A stretch of 64,000 bases of DNA from Takakia lepidozioides (lineage: Eukaryota > Streptophyta > Takakiopsida > Takakiales > Takakiaceae): positions 52,080,001 to 52,144,000 of the forward strand of contig CM060733.1 in the NCBI GenBank assembly GCA_030704615.1, written 5' to 3'. The position numbers and the translations under genes were made by a program. The notes under the pieces were generated by a model. It saw nothing but the letters and a program-made list of their open reading frames with translations, was not told where the DNA came from and did no database searches. Below are positions 1-11,905 of the stretch, piece after piece (position 1 is the stretch's first letter; every line of letters begins with the position of its first letter).

Positions 1-2030
1 GTCACCTTATTCAGAGCCCTGTAATCGACACACATCCGCAGCGTCCCATCCTTCTTGTCTGCAAATAGCACCGGGGCTCCGTAAGGTGACTTACTCGGCC
101 GGATGTACCCCTTTGACATTAGATCTTTGAGCTGAGTCTTCAGCTCGACCAACTCTTTGTGGCTCAACCGGTAGGGCGCCTTGGCAGGCGGTTCCGATCC
201 CGGTATCACCTCAATTTTGTGGTCAACTCCTCTTCGCGGTGGCAAGCCGCTTGGTAAATCCTCCGGCATCACATCCTGGTATTTCTCCAAAATCCCCTTG
301 ATCCAATCTGGGCTCGGCTCCCCATCGCCTTCTCCTTTCACTTCTCTAATGTAAAGCAAAAACTGGGACTCGTGTGTCTCCTCCACGGCCCACTCCTTTG
401 CTGATAGAAGGTTTATTCGCCCTCCCACGGATTTGGGCGTTTCCGACACTCGTAAAACCTCGCCACCATTCCCACATGGCAGCGTGACTACTCTCTTGCG
501 GCCATCTATGACCGCTCCGGATTTGCTCAAAAAGGTCATTCCCAAAATGAGATCCACTCCATCGATCTCGCAGATAGTGAAGTTCTCACGTCCCTCCCAA
601 CTCCCCAGTTGAAGAGGAACATCACACGCCAACCTTGTCGCCAACTGAGGTTCTCCTTTGGCAGAGCGCACCTCAATAGAGGCCCCCACGTCACTTGTCG
701 GGAGTCCCAACTTTCGCGCCGCCGCCGGCGTCATGAAGGAGTGCGACGCTCCTGTGTCCACCAACAACGACACATTAGTTCCGGATATTATCCCATCCAC
801 GAACAATAACTGACTCCCTTTTCGTAAGACGCCAGTTTCCTGATACAACTCACAAGAAAATTTGCCTACCTTGCAAGTCCTGGCGACCACCGCTTCCACC
901 AAGCGACTGATGGTATCTTCCGACAGCTCCGTGGTCGCCCGAGTCATGTTCAATTGCCGGGGCTTCGTGCACTTCTTGGCCATGTGCCCGGGCTCCCCGC
1001 AATTGAAACACACTCCATCAAAGGTCGCCTTCTGTCCGCCATAAGTCGCTCCACCCGCTTTTCCTTTCGAAGCACCGGGTGCCGCCTTGACGTGTGAGGG
1101 ACCTCCCTTCGATTTCCACGTGCCATTTTCGCCGCGTGGCCTATCCCACTTCTTTTCCGGTCGGGAGGAGTCACCTTCCCGCCGGGTCTTCTTGTGGTTC
1201 AGCTCCGTACGGCCTTGTCTCTCACCCCTAGGGACATCCGAGAAACATTCAGCTCTCTCAATTGCCTCGTTCAAAGTCTTGGGTGGCTTCTCCTCCAACT
1301 TCCGCCTAGCCCATGGGGCCAGTCCCGCCACAAAGTTGAAGACCATTTCTGGTTCTGCCATGTCCGCGACTTCGAGCAACAGCACATTGAAAGCCTGGAC
1401 ATACCCCCGAATGTCATCTGTTTGCTTCAAATTCCTCATCTTGTCCCGGGCAAGCCAGGATGCGTTGAGGGGCACAAACTGTCTCTTCATCAATTCCTTG
1501 AACTCACTCCAGTTCAAGGTTTCCGGGCTTGGGCCTCGGTCGTGAAGGCGTTTCTGCCACCATTGTTGAGCATAGCCCCTCAAATAGGTGGGAGCCACTT
1601 CCACCCGATCCTCGTCACTCAACTTGGCCGCCCGGAAGTACTGCTCTAGCTCCAGGAGCCAGGTGTTGAGTGCCTTCCGGTTTCGAACGCCCTCGAAGGT
1701 GCCGGGTTCCTTAGGCTTCACCTTAAACTTTGCCTTGGTGGAAGTGGCATTAGCCGCCTTCAACACGTCTTTCAACGTCCCGCCAAACTGCGCCAACAAC
1801 CCTTCCCAAAAGGCTGCCGGCATGGGAGGCATCTCTTGGTTTGTCGGAGCTCTCAAAGATTCCTCGGGCTCCGACTCCTCGGATTCCTCCCGCTCCTGAG
1901 CGGCCTCGTTTTCGGAAACATTAATCGCTTCCTCAAACGGCCGCCTCGGTGACACGTCGCCCCCATCGGGCTCACCGGGGTCATCATCTTTTGGGCCGTT
2001 CCGCTTTCGCTTCGGCTTGCCCGACCCCAT
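1..2030 (-). CDS. Gag-protease-reverse transcriptase polyprotein (3' end outside window)
   Basis: One frame runs without a stop from the ATG at 2030 ([11 protein letters not shown]...) to the window edge, about 676 codons. Residues ~120-300 are a retrotransposon Gag domain ([13 protein letters not shown], then QQWWQK). A CCHC zinc knuckle ([14 protein letters not shown]) is encoded at 969-1010. The aspartic protease has [11 protein letters not shown], with DTG at 750-758, and ILGMTFL follows. A linker leads to the RT N-terminus, ending in [11 protein letters not shown] at the window edge. The polyprotein builds the virus-like particle, matures itself and copies the RNA to DNA. The start was chosen because the ATG lies 41 bp inside the primer binding site and the frame upstream is leader. 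No frameshift was seen. Confidence 0.92.
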   Translation of the reverse strand, partial: MGSGKPKRKRNGPKDDDPGEPDGGDVSPRRPFEEAINVSENEAAQEREESEESEPEESLRAPTNQEMPPMPAAFWEGLLAQFGGTLKDVLKAANATSTKAKFKVKPKEPGTFEGVRNRKALNTWLLELEQYFRAAKLSDEDRVEVAPTYLRGYAQQWWQKRLHDRGPSPETLNWSEFKELMKRQFVPLNASWLARDKMRNLKQTDDIRGYVQAFNVLLLEVADMAEPEMVFNFVAGLAPWARRKLEEKPPKTLNEAIERAECFSDVPRGERQGRTELNHKKTRREGDSSRPEKKWDRPRGENGTWKSKGGPSHVKAAPGASKGKAGGATYGGQKATFDGVCFNCGEPGHMAKKCTKPRQLNMTRATTELSEDTISRLVEAVVARTCKVGKFSCELYQETGVLRKGSQLLFVDGIISGTNVSLLVDTGASHSFMTPAAARKLGLPTSDVGASIEVRSAKGEPQLATRLACDVPLQLGSWEGRENFTICEIDGVDLILGMTFLSKSGAVIDGRKRVVTLPCGNGGEVLRVSETPKSVGGRINLLSAKEWAVEETHESQFLLYIREVKGEGDGEPSPDWIKGILEKYQDVMPEDLPSGLPPRRGVDHKIEVIPGSEPPAKAPYRLSHKELVELKTQLKDLMSKGYIRPSKSPYGAPVLFADKKDGTLRMCVDYRALNKV

Positions 2031-2070
2031 GATGAGGCCAATCCCAAGGACGATCGCGTACTGAACTCTA

Positions 2071-2083
2071 AGCTCTGATACCA
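2071..2083 (-). other. Primer binding site for initiator tRNA-Met
   Basis: The minus strand reads TGGTATCAGAGCT directly inside the LTR. This matches the 3' end of plant initiator tRNA-Met, the standard primer of plant LTR retrotransposons. It fixes the element's orientation and the inner LTR edge. Confidence 0.85.
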
Positions 2084-2085
2084 AG

Positions 2086-2808
2086 TGTCGCACACCTCAC
2101 TTCGGTAAACTCCCCTTCAAGTCATAGTTACTCGCTTTGATGCGCGCGCCTGACTCCCAACCTGGCCGCCGGCCAACTTGGAGTTTCGGCTGCTCACCGG
2201 GACATAACGGTCCCCTTCCGCTTCCCTCTAAACCCTCCACCTATTTGGGACTAGGAGAATTCCCTTTGGTAGATGGCAGTCCGGAACAGCTCCCCACTCT
2301 TTGGTCGCTTTCCGGCTCGCTCGCTTACTCACTAGTTTTTGGTCACCAACGGGCTTGCACCGTTCTCGGGGTTACTACTCCCTATATATACTTCTGTAGC
2401 TGTCCGCGGGGGTTTCATAACCAGCCATGCCATTTTATGGCGAACCACCACGAAAACCCTCGACTCCCGGTGGTGAGTCGCGGTGAGTCTTGGCCCACTC
2501 ACCGCGGCCCCAATGGACCGTGATGAGTCCCAAGACTCCCCACGACTCCCACCTCGAGGTCTCCACCCCATGGTGAGTCCTATGCCACCCCCACTAAGTC
2601 CCACTAAGCTACCACCACCCCTTGTGGAGCCACCTCCACCGCAACCCGGTGTGCGGGGCTCCACCTAGTGAGCGCCTCCGCCTCCTTGAGTGCCTTGGGC
2701 ACTCAAGGGTGCTTCAGCCCCCCATACCTATCGCCGCCGCTGCCCCCACCACAGGGGCAGCCCCTCATGTGTCCCGACCCCCTGCCCTCAAGGCAAAGGG
2801 CCGCGACA
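2086..2808 (-). repeat. 5' LTR of gypsy A
   Basis: The plus strand starts TGTCGC at 2086 and ends GCGACA at 2808, giving perfect short inverted ends and a length of 723 bp. The inner edge lies two bases from the primer binding site, as expected. A second GCGACA ends at 2840, so the outer edge could be 32 bp further out. The LTR holds a TATA element near 2385. The partner LTR is outside the window, so the edges rest on the TG...CA ends alone. Confidence 0.7.
2383..2390 (-). promoter_or_regulatory. TATA box in the LTR of gypsy A
   Basis: TATATATA followed (minus strand) by GGGAGTAG lies in the middle of the LTR, about 300 bp upstream of the primer binding site. This is the usual place for the U3 core promoter that starts the genomic transcript. 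Confidence 0.55.
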
Positions 2809-3099
2809 TATAACGTCCCTGTGAACTCGAACCTGCGACAGGCTTGGCAGGACATTGAACAGTTCAGCAATCGTCGACGGCTGTTTGGGTGAGGTGATGG
2901 GGATGTCACGTGGAACAGCTGGTGGTGGCAATGTGGTGGCAGGATTCCGTTGATCAAGACCAAAAGCAAGAATGATGATGTTGAGAAATGTACAGGGAGG
3001 AGAGCTGGGGACTTGACTCTCTTCTTCTGGGTTTTGGTTCCCTAGATAGAAGAGCTCGTAGATGTTGGCCGTATAGAGTGTGGAAGACAAGACGGCCAT
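2788..3099 (-). CDS. Hypothetical ORF running into the LTR of gypsy A
   Basis: An open frame begins at an ATG at 3099 (MAVLSSTLYTANIYELFYLG...) and runs about 97 codons before crossing into the LTR, where it stops. Its proline- and serine-rich middle has no motif I recognise. It could be the first exon of an older gene split by gypsy A, or chance. There is no second copy in the window to compare. Confidence 0.2.
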   Translation of the reverse strand: MAVLSSTLYTANIYELFYLGNQNPEEESQVPSSPPCTFLNIIILAFGLDQRNPATTLPPPAVPRDIPITSPKQPSTIAELFNVLPSLSQVRVHRDVICRGPLP

Positions 3100-3326
3100 G
3101 GTGAATAGTGTCTACGAACAGGGAAGAGAGAGAGATAATACAGAAAATGATGCATGGTGTGGCGGTTGGGAGGACTGGTTGTGTTCCAGTACCATGTACA
3201 ATTCTAGGATTGGGTGCTAGTTCCTGTTAAGTCAAGAATTATTGTGACTTAAAGGATCTGTACATAAAGCAAATGGTGGTGTTTGGCCATTCAGTGGAAT
3301 AAGACAAGAGGAATGTAAGAAAAGTT

Positions 3327-5375
3327 AACTGGACCAAAACATGCGCAATCCTGGCGTGGAATACAACATCATCCTCCATAGGCACCATCCCTACATGGGG
3401 TGCCCATCTAGGCCTCTCATGGCTGCAGCCTGGTCAATCAACAACATACCTAGGATTCACATTTGGAATTGATCTCACAGATGAGCAACGCTTTGCTCCG
3501 ACTCTGACGAAGCTAAAAAAGAAACTTGCCTTCTAGGGGTCAAAAACACCTCTCCCTACCGGGCAGCGTTCTGGCAGCCAACCAGATTCACTCGGCTGGA
3601 ATATGGTTTTTCTCTTCATCATGGAGGCCCAATCCATCCCAAACTAAACAAATCAGAGCTCTGCTTAGGAACTTTGTCTGGGGGGCCAAAGACTCACACT
3701 CAAATCGCAAAAGACCCCAAGTATCTTGGAAGCAAACATGCCTCCCCAAAAAATTAGGGGGCCTTGGCCTAATCGATCCAGACACACAAATCACGGCCCT
3801 ACTTGGCAAATGGTTACCACGCTTCTTCAGCCCAGAAGGGGGATGGTGGAAATTCCTGGTGGCAGGGAATATTCAAACCTCTCTATGGTCGACCATTTGG
3901 CATGCTTGGGCAAGGCTGAGACCTTTCCTCAAAAAATCTGAACCGCTATCCTATGACGAAACCATGAGGCAACATTTATTTCTAAATAGCAACAAGCCAT
4001 CTCAAGCTCAACGAACCCAGGCAAAAAGATGGTCTTCTTGGGACAGAGATGGGGTCACTCAAGTCAAAGACATCTGGCTCAACCACTCATTTAAGGACCA
4101 TACATCCATAGCTCTCAAAATTGGCAAGGCGAGAGCTGCGAAGGGCTATCAGGCTGTCCAAGACTCTATCCCATCTTCCTGGCTTGCAATTTTGCAATTT
4201 GGAGGCTCATCTCTGAACACTAACTTCTGGACTCTGGGAATTGTGAACAACACACTCTCGGTCTTCTTCATTCAGGATAGAATGCAAAATGCCCTACTTG
4301 GATTTCCATTTTCAATCCACCCAGTGATAATCATTCTATCCCTTCAAAGCCAGACCCTGTTACATATCCCTCTGTTCATCCATAAGAGTTTGCTGCTGGT
4401 CCTTAAACTCAAAAGATATGAACCCGGAGCCAGACCCTGCTATGCCCATTCACACCTGGCTGGCGTGTTCCGCCTTCCTCTGGGTTCTGGGAAGACCTCT
4501 GGCAGATCTGCAATTTGACCCCAAGGAATGGAGCTGGTCATTCAAAGGAACCCCAACCCCCTTCTTTGCATACACCACTAGGAAGGCATACAAAGCCATG
4601 GCAGCCCCGGAACCCCTGCAGGATAAATGGAATACCAAATGGCAATCCTACGGCTTCAACAATGAGAACTGGAAAGCTATCTTGGGATCTGTTTGGGGAA
4701 AAATTAGGCCTGCAAAATTATCTGCATTCCTCTGGCAGATTGCAAACATGGTACTTAAGGTGGGAGAATGGCTGCAATTTCAGGAAGCTCTTCTATGCAA
4801 GTGTTGTACCTCAAGCTTGCTAGAAACGCTCGAGCATTGCCTTCTAGGTTGCCACGCTCCCAGAAAAATCTGGACTCTGGTGAAAGACCTTTACAGAGAT
4901 TGGGACCCTCAGCCACTGTCACCCATCAAGCTGCTGCTTAACTATGACACACACTCTAAGAGAACAACAATACACTGTCCGGTCTTCGAGTCTCTTCGGG
5001 CATCTACTCTGTGGCACATATGGAAATCACGGTGTGCCTAGTCATTGTCACATTCAACATGCTCTATGTTTGTACTGCTCTCAAAAAATTTCTGGGACTT
5101 GCAAATTGAGGCAAGAAAGGCCTGGTTGAAACTGTGTGCAGATATTCGAAGGGCCCCCCAAAATACAGCAGGATTGCATGCCTCATTCCGGGGCACTTGG
5201 GCAATCGGTGGGCACCTCTGCACTACCAGCGATCAATCTACATGCCACTGGTCAACACTCCCCCCTGTCTCATGGAGGGATCTCGGGACAGCAGTCCATG
5301 GGGGCATCCCCAGAGTTTGACAGGGATATTAATTGGAGGCACATCAAGACGGCTGCCAGACTCAAGTTTCGTTAG
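3327..5375 (+). pseudogene. LINE ORF2 C-terminal region with zf-RVT domain
   Basis: Three frames together spell the end of a plant LINE ORF2. At 3327-3530: NWTKTCAILAW, then YLGFTFGIDLTDEQRFAP, ending in a TAG where Trp is expected. At 3530-4518: LSLPGSVLAANQIHSAGIWF, LLRNFVWG and KKLGGLGLIDP, the RT thumb and linker. At 4418-5041: the zf-RVT region with RPAKLSAFLWQIAN, CKCCTSSLLETLEHCLLGC and WHIWKSRCA. At 5045-5320: KNFWDLQIEARKAW and FRGTW. This is the conserved order around the zinc-binding domain of plant LINEs. At least three frameshifts exclude function. The catalytic RT core is absent. Confidence 0.85.
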
Positions 5376-5831
5376 ACATTTTCATATCCTCCAATAGACC
5401 CAAGCAATGTAGCCAATCTTGTTCAGTTGAATCTTCGCATAGTGATGCTTACCTTGGAACGTAGCTACAATCCTCGTACGCAGTCCGTAGAGCTCCTGCT
5501 CGTCCACCCCGACCCCCTAAGCGTCCTGCCCTTAGGGCTCGTCTAAACACTTCTATGCTCGGAAGCAATCCAACACTGAGAGAATGGTTTTCAACCAGGA
5601 TTGGATGGATGGCCAATCTGGCCAGCACTATTTCACAGAACCACTGTGGAGATGTTTAGCATCCATCTAGATTGATGATAGTTGTTCTCACATTGATACA
5701 CTCCTTTTAGGGGTGCAGTTCCACCTTCGCTGATTACGGTGTGTGTGCTTGTATGGCGTTTCAACGGGGTTTTAATTTTTTTCCCCACAAATAATTATCA
5801 TAATAAAGTTTCAGGGTCGAGGCCCTTTCTC

Positions 5832-5870
5832 GAAAAAGAAAAAAGAAAAAAGAAAAAAGCAAAAAGAAAT
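5832..5870 (+). repeat. A-rich 3' tail of the LINE
   Basis: Several AAAAAAG units in a row mark the 3' end of the insertion, consistent with target-primed reverse transcription. No target duplication was identified. Confidence 0.7.
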
Positions 5871-8160
5871 ATACAAGACACTTTGGCCTAGAGTGCCTTC
5901 AAAATGATTAGAATTTTATTCAACACGTCAAATTTCAATCTAATCTTGCTGATGCAACACAAGTTTTTCTAAGGTCTCAATGTTGAACCTACCTACATGG
6001 ATCCCACATCATAAGTTCGATGTCATAATTATATATGGTCTGATCTCAAAAAATTCCCTTGCATCTACCTAAAGTGTGTCTTATAACAAAGCAGAAGAAG
6101 GCATCGTCATGAATGATCCGGCTTGGTTGCATTGTAAGCAAGAACTAATTAACTCAACAATCTTGATATGTCGCAAAATTTTGATTTTTTCAAGTGATGT
6201 AGCCAATCAACTATACACCCATATGATTTGTCTCGCCATGTGAGTATCTTGTTGTAAATTGACATCGCCACATGAGCTATCTAGATCATTTGAAACAAAC
6301 CCCTAGCTCATGCAGAGCACAATGTAGGATAAAACAATGTTTTTTTTTTTTTCATATTTCCAAAATCGCTGGCGGAGCCACCTATGAATTCTATGCAGTG
6401 CCCATGTGGCGAGAATATCGAGGTGACAGAGCTAAAAAAGTAGCTATATTCCAGGTGGCACGTCTTAACTGGTCCACATAAGCAAGATTAGGCTCCTGAA
6501 ATTTATCTGCTGGTGCTTTTTGGCGAAAATCTCCGATTTTACCCCACAAAATTCCTTTATACAAGTAGCTGACCAAGTTTCCAGGTCGAAATCTGGCGAT
6601 TTTTCGCCAGAAAGAAAAACACTGGAATGACTTTGCTAGTGAAATGTTGTTTTATTTATGATATTTTAATACTAAAAATATTATTGAACTTGTAAATACT
6701 TTTTTTCTTTTTGTGGTACAACTCATGCCTGAGGGTTGTACCTTTTCGCCTTCCAAACATTTGAATTTTTTTAGATTTTTTATGTGTTATATATATATAT
6801 ATATATATATAGACCATGTAACTGATCCTATTGATGCACAAGTATCCTACTATATCTGTTTGTTACTTGTATTTCTTTTTTCAGACATGTTACTCCTATA
6901 ATCAAGGATTGTGCTTGCACATCCCAACCGCGGGCCCCTTCTACTCTACGGTTCTCACATCTTCTCATTTAGCATTTGAGAGATGAGAAAATGATGCTGA
7001 CGAAGAGGAATGAATATTACTATATTTAAAATATAATTATTTAGCAGTCATGGATTTGCTACCCCAATAGCAACATACAAAGATTAAAAAAAATTCCCTT
7101 TCCAAAAACAAATATTAAAATATTAAAAATATATATTCCTAACGTCAAATAAATCAATTAGTCCTAAAAAAATCCATCGTTGCCTCTCTTTATGTGGGAC
7201 ATGTTGCAAGATTTTCATATTTGAGGAACAAAGTCAGCCCAGAACAACAGTTCAAGATTCAAGTGACCTGAGTGAAGACTTGCATTAATAGGCATAAGCA
7301 TTAATCTACGTCATGGTCGTTGAACTTATAGTATGTACACAACCATCTTATGTTCAAGTTTTTCAACGTGATGGCTCAAATAGTTGCTACAAAGTGAGGT
7401 TGGTTCATTACACAAATTCTCCGTATATATTTTTCAACATTGCGCGTCCAAATTTATTGTGTTTTAAACCAACGACATGGAACCTGATTCAATCTTTACA
7501 AGTGGGGATCTAATAATGTGTGACAAAATCGATATAGATCAAAGGACCAAATGACCAAATCTCGCACATTATTAAATCCTTCGCTTGTAAATATTAAATC
7601 AGGACACCATATATTGGATCAAAGCACTAGAAATTTGCTCACACAGTGTTGAATTTTAATCAAATGAGCAAAAAAAGATCAAATATAAAATCGTGATGAT
7701 CTGACAAATTGTTCAAATGAAAACATAGCTAAGCAACAATCCAAAGTATATGCAAGAGAGGACCGAGGTTAAATCAATGTGAAAGAGATCCAAATTGATT
7801 AGAACAAACACATAAGAAGAGCAAGACTTATAGGATTGCAACTTATAGCCATATCGAGTATTTATAGTTCAGAATCTTCTCTAGGTTGCATTAACAAATC
7901 TCACTTCGTGACTTTTGATATCTTGTCACTTTGTCCAAAAGGTATATAACCAAAAGGTATACAAAGGAGTTATAAAGAAAAGGAGATATAAAGAAAAACA
8001 ATCGTGATTTAGGTCAAGAAAGAGACTCGCAACTGTATTCTGGAATCTCGTCTTGTACAAGGAAGACGGGGCCTAGACAGAGTCGTTCATGGTAGCACTT
8101 AAAATTTGAAGCCTAGCCTACATTTTGGTATCATAGAAGGGAAAAATTAAAGTTTGGGAT
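5871..8160. other. AT-rich stretch without recognisable genes
   Basis: Only short ORFs occur on either strand and none shows a motif. The stretch is AT-rich with homopolymer runs (T12 near 6340) and one TA microsatellite. I saw no promoter, RNA gene or transposon end here. Confidence 0.6.
6788..6811. repeat. (TA)12 microsatellite
   Basis: Twenty-four bases of uninterrupted TA dinucleotide. Confidence 0.95.
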
Positions 8161-9295
8161 AGGTAATGTGTGATGTTCCAGCCAGTGTTGGGCGGGAATT
8201 ATTTATTTTGATACCAACCGGGTCCTGCTATTGAAATATTTTTACTTTTTCGTACCAGCCAGTTCCATAGTATTATATTACTCATATATTTTTTAATATC
8301 CGTCTGTTCTCAATAGATGCAAGATTTTGAATTTGCCGACGGAATTTGCCACAGTAACTCCTGGACCACTCTAGGATGAACAAGGCCCGAATGAAACTGC
8401 TCTACAATTCAGCCGGTTACCAGCCGGGGTATGAATAATTTAAGCTAATTTAATTTAAAGTGGGGGCTCAGTGCGGTGTCGTTCAATATCAGCCTTCATG
8501 GCATTGTAAGGTTATGTTTTCCTTACGTTTTTAATAAAATTTATCCGGGGACTCTGCTCTCTAAATCTTTGGGGAAAAAAAACAATAACGGTAAAAATTC
8601 TATAAGTTTCCTCCAGATTGGGCCATATACTTGTGAGGTAAGTGTTGCACTCTCACATAATCAGCCCTCCTCACATTGGGGGGCTACTTTCCACTGGAGA
8701 ACTATCTGAACACGTAATGCACTGCAGTGCGCATCACGCTGAAGTGGCAGGTTTTGATTGCGTACGAGGAGGCCTGCTATTTCCTGTAGCATGTGTCCTT
8801 CTTTTCATCTCGTATTTTGTGTCCTTCGTGTGTCCTTTATGATGTGACAGGGCTGAAAGACCTACTCAGCAGGTCACTTTATGCCTGCTCCATCCTTAGC
8901 GACAGTGACATTACGTCCTGTAGCGCGGCCGCTACGGGCCGTAGCAGGAGCTGTGCGTGGCGAGACGCGGGACCTAGTACGTAGCACATGGCACTATGCA
9001 TACCTCGTGCAGTTCCTGAATTCAAAGCATTTCCAAGGGAGAGAATGGTCTGCATTACTTGCGGAGTCTGTCACGTGATTCACATGTACACACTCAGAAA
9101 TGTTCAGTAAGTCAACCCTACAGCGGCAATCTGCACCGTATGCAGCACAGATCCTTAAGCCTCCCATGAACATGTTCCGCTGCCCCGCCTCAATAGCTAA
9201 AATCCATTTCATGTACAATGTCCAACCGAAAGTCAAGTCAGAAATCAAGTCAGAAATCAACTGGTGTTGCTCCCGGATCTGTACATGAAGGCCAG
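8161..9295. other. Non-coding stretch with possible hAT-like element end
   Basis: No convincing coding region. CCAGTGTTGGGCGGG near 8173 resembles the CAGTGTTGGC(C) ends of hAT transposons and the ends of the neighbouring 9296-10316 element. A GC-rich inverted repeat (CCTGTAGCG / CGCTACGGG) lies near 8910-8935. The paired end of a full element could not be placed. Confidence 0.3.
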
Positions 9296-9505
9296 GTGTT
9301 GGCCGGGTATAGCACTTTACCCCGACTAGTGAATCGGTTACCACCCCGGTTAGTAGGTATACAGAACCGCATACAAGATATTTTTACAAAACAAAGCAAA
9401 TAGATAACCGACGTTGGGAGGTGAGTATGTATATGTATATGTACCCTATATTAAGGTTAGCACTACACTGTATACCCGGATTAGTAAGGCGTTTTGACCA
9501 CCCCT
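9296..9505 (+). repeat. Left terminal inverted repeat
   Basis: Runs from GTGTTGGCCGGG to GTTTTGACCACCCCT and pairs with 10107-10316. The inner part contains a short TATG/TATA tract. Confidence 0.85.
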
Positions 9506-10106
9506 TGGTTATGACCAGTGTTGGCCGGTTATAAGAATTTTACATATCCGCCGGTTAAGGTTACTTCAATATTTTTGGGATGGACACACTCATGTTATGT
9601 ATAAGGACAATTATTTTATTTTAATATATCCACTGGTTATCTATTCTACAAAATTCTTCAAATTTCGACGATTATGAATAGGACGATTAGAGGTGTCCTA
9701 AAATTGGCGGATATATATGCAATTGGCGGTTACATATAATATATTGAATGGGCACTTGTATTTCTCTAATGATTTTTGTTAAAAATAATCAATTCCCACA
9801 TGACATCCAAATGAACCTTTAATAAAGATGAGTAATAGATTGATAATGCTAGAATGCTCCAAGTATATGAGAGATTTATCCACAATGACAAATAAAATGA
9901 CTAGAGTAAGAAAATCAAAGAGGGAAGTTGGCTAACATTTAACATAGCAATAAGTTATACATACTGAGCGCACCTATTGCAAAAGTTGCCAATACTGGGG
10001 CATGCAAGCAATCAATGCAGCTGCATTGTGTGAGGAGGAAGACAATCATGACAATCAATGCAGTTGCGTTATGCGAGGAGAACGTGTCCTATACTCTAAC
10101 CGCTCT

Positions 10107-10316
10107 AGGGGTGGTCAAAACGCCTTACTAATCTGGGTATACAGCGTAGTGCTAACCTTAATATAGGGTACATATACATATACATACTCACCCCTCAATG
10201 TCGGTTATCTATTTGCTCTGTTTTGTAAAAATACCATGTATACGGTTATGTATACCTACTAACCCGGGTGGTAACCGACTCACTAACCGGGGTAAAGTGC
10301 TATACCCGGCCAACAC
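10107..10316 (-). repeat. Right terminal inverted repeat
   Basis: Inverted copy of 9296-9505, ending CCCGGCCAACAC at 10316. Confidence 0.85.
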
Positions 10317-10319
10317 GGA

Positions 10320-10621
10320 CTCTACATCTTGGAAGCTTGGAGTCCCCTATCAAACAGGCTAAGTCTTGGCCGAAGAGAGTAGAAGAGATTCTCAAGGATC
10401 TTAATCGAAGTCCGCAAGCCTTGACCCTGCCGGATAAGTCTGACTTAGAGGCTGTAGTGTCCAAAGCCATGTCTGTTGCCAGGAAATTGTGTGATGAAAA
10501 TGAAGTTAGGCAGAAAACTTCCCTGAACTTGTTTCCACCTTGTGACATGGGAGAGGCCATCATGGATGATCTCAAGGGTTTACACCCTGGCACTAGACTG
10601 AAATTTCTACATGTTCAATGA
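10320..10621 (+). pseudogene. Exon-like open frame, unrecognised protein
   Basis: Directly outside the TIR element the plus strand is open for about 95 codons and looks protein-like: KQAKSWPKRVEEILKDLN, then DLEAVVSKAMSVARKLCDEN and DLKGLHPGTRLKFLHV. The mix of charged and hydrophobic residues fits a helical domain. It ends where the 10611-10955 repeat begins. I do not recognise the family. Because it sits next to SNF2/RING fragments it may belong to the same captured gene, which is inference. Confidence 0.35.
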
Positions 10622-10955
10622 GTCACACTAACTCTGGTTCACAATAAGAGGAGCTTATTCCTCTGAATCCAAGCATTCGAATATCCCAACAGAATCCATG
10701 TTTTGCTACTTAGATTCCGGCACTGCACATGTGCTCTTGCATGTTTTTGATGAATTGCAGATGTCTATGCTAGAGTAGAATGGCATGCTACTCTTCATGC
10801 ATTTACAAGGTCATCACTGCAAACAAAGTTGCATGCCAGGTCTCTCTTATTTGATCAAACAACTAGTCATCACATAAGCTTCAAATTTGTTGAACCACGT
10901 TACGTCTGTGTGAATGTCAGCCATCATGAAAAGAGGATCTCAAACTCGTTGAATT
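10611..10955 (+). repeat. Mosaic repeat block a, first copy
   Basis: Closely similar, in the same orientation, to 18797-19125 (GTTCAATGAGTCACACTAAC... and CTCAAACTCGTTGAA). The second copy lacks about 15 bp. No function assigned. Confidence 0.85.
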
Positions 10956-11905
10956 TGGTTGGTGACAATTGCAATCCATAATTGCACCAACATTTTGGCA
11001 AGTAATGCACAAATGTCTGCATGAAGCTGCGTACGCAACAGAGATAAGAAAATATAAGCGATTTTGAAAGTACTATAGGGACAAGTAGTACGCACTGCTG
11101 GATTGAGGCAGGGCTCCAGCTGTTGAGCGAATGATGCACACAGAACAGATCAAAAGAGCATTAAGTTAGCAGTTGCGATGAGTCTGACAGTGGAGTAGAA
11201 CCTAGAATTTCTCCAAGATTAGTGGGACGTTGCAACACACATACAAAGATGCATCCTTGGTCTTCCTTTCCAACCTATATGACAATCAGTAACCACACAG
11301 TGATATAGAACTACAAAATTACTTGCAGCCCATCTTACCATCACTCCAGCTTGAATCCATTCATTCTTTCTTTGAGCCCTTTTTCTTTTTCTACATCAAA
11401 TTAGTCCAACCCCAAATTTCTGATGAGGAACCACTAAAGCACCACAGTTGAGACAACCGGAAGAGACAAACTCAAACATTCAAGAAATGGCCCATGAGGT
11501 TATGCACAGATGACACACCATGTAGACATGAGAGGCGGCTGTCGGTGTGATGCCCACAGCTCCTGTGCAAATTGACAACAAAAAGACTGTAGTTGGTGGA
11601 TCCTGCCACAAGCACCCACCACTGCTTCACAATCGGTTGTACAACTGTCAATAGCTTGTGCTCCTGGAAATAATATATTAGTTGTGAATGCAGGAGTCTG
11701 GATGACAGTGCAACGACTCTGCTACTGTAAGACATACTTTACCAGTTTTTCCTGGCTGCCCGCAATCCATCTTTTGCAAATGTGTAAGCAGGTGTTATGT
11801 AGGCATTCAACACAATAGAGAGAAGGTGTATTATATGGAGTTTGTCTATCCATTCCTACTGTCATGGGGACTGCTTGCAAATCCATAGCTGGCAGAGCAG
11901 TGACA
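10955..11905 (-). repeat. Mosaic repeat block b, inverted copy of 21845-22775
   Basis: About 930 bp matches the reverse complement of 21845-22775 with scattered substitutions and small indels. The block carries the SNF2 motif V exon described separately. Its end at 11745-11895 recurs in direct orientation at 30830-30985. Confidence 0.85.
11472..11735 (-). pseudogene. SNF2 helicase exon fragment (motif V)
   Basis: On the minus strand 11516-11578 encodes LSICTGAVGITPTAASHVYM. This matches helicase motif V of SNF2 ATPases of the RAD5/SHPRH type (consensus LS-R-GA-G-TLTAASHV). The flanking frame is broken. The copy at 22148-22210 reads the same motif with fewer changes, and motif VI lies at 44863-44937. 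It is a fragment: no ATP-binding motif I or DEXH box was found nearby. Confidence 0.7.

Larger units (their letters stand above)
1..2808 (-). mobile_element. Ty3/gypsy LTR retrotransposon A, 5' half
   Basis: An LTR retrotransposon runs on the minus strand and is cut by the window start. Reading from 2808 downward there is an LTR, a primer binding site, a short leader, and one open gag-protease-RT frame that is still open at position 1. The RT text ([15 protein letters not shown], then [13 protein letters not shown]) is typical of Ty3/gypsy elements and resembles chromoviruses, but integrase and chromodomain lie outside the window, so the clade is not settled. The uninterrupted frame suggests a young insertion. 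The 3' LTR and the second target-site copy cannot be seen. Confidence 0.93.
3315..5870 (+). mobile_element. LINE (non-LTR retrotransposon), 5'-truncated
   Basis: Only the C-terminal third of a LINE ORF2, its 3' UTR and an A-rich tail remain, as expected of a 5'-truncated insertion. Coding similarity starts near 3327 and ends near 5375. A 450-bp 3' UTR follows. It contains a CTGAYTACGGTGTGTGTGC segment that recurs at about 30485, and it ends in repeated AAAAAAG units. Stops and frameshifts show that the copy is old. Confidence 0.82.
9296..10316. mobile_element. Non-autonomous DNA transposon with 210-bp TIRs
   Basis: The first and last 210 bases are inverted copies of each other with scattered mismatches. 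Both start GTGTTGGCCGGGTATAGCAC when read inward. The roughly 600-bp interior is AT-rich and holds no ORF of note. An extra CAGTGTTGGCCGGTTAT lies just inside the left TIR at about 9518. The ends resemble hAT termini, but no clear 8-bp target duplication is visible, so the superfamily is open. A foldback element is the alternative. Confidence 0.8.

Noticed and set aside
1087-1899. Plus-strand ORFs of 100-150 codons over the gypsy A gag
   Set aside because: They are antisense shadows of the continuous minus-strand Gag-Pol frame; no motifs.
10320-10621. KDM5 PLU-1-like domain
   Set aside because: Only a loose resemblance (AKSWPKRVEEIL); not enough conserved positions to name it.
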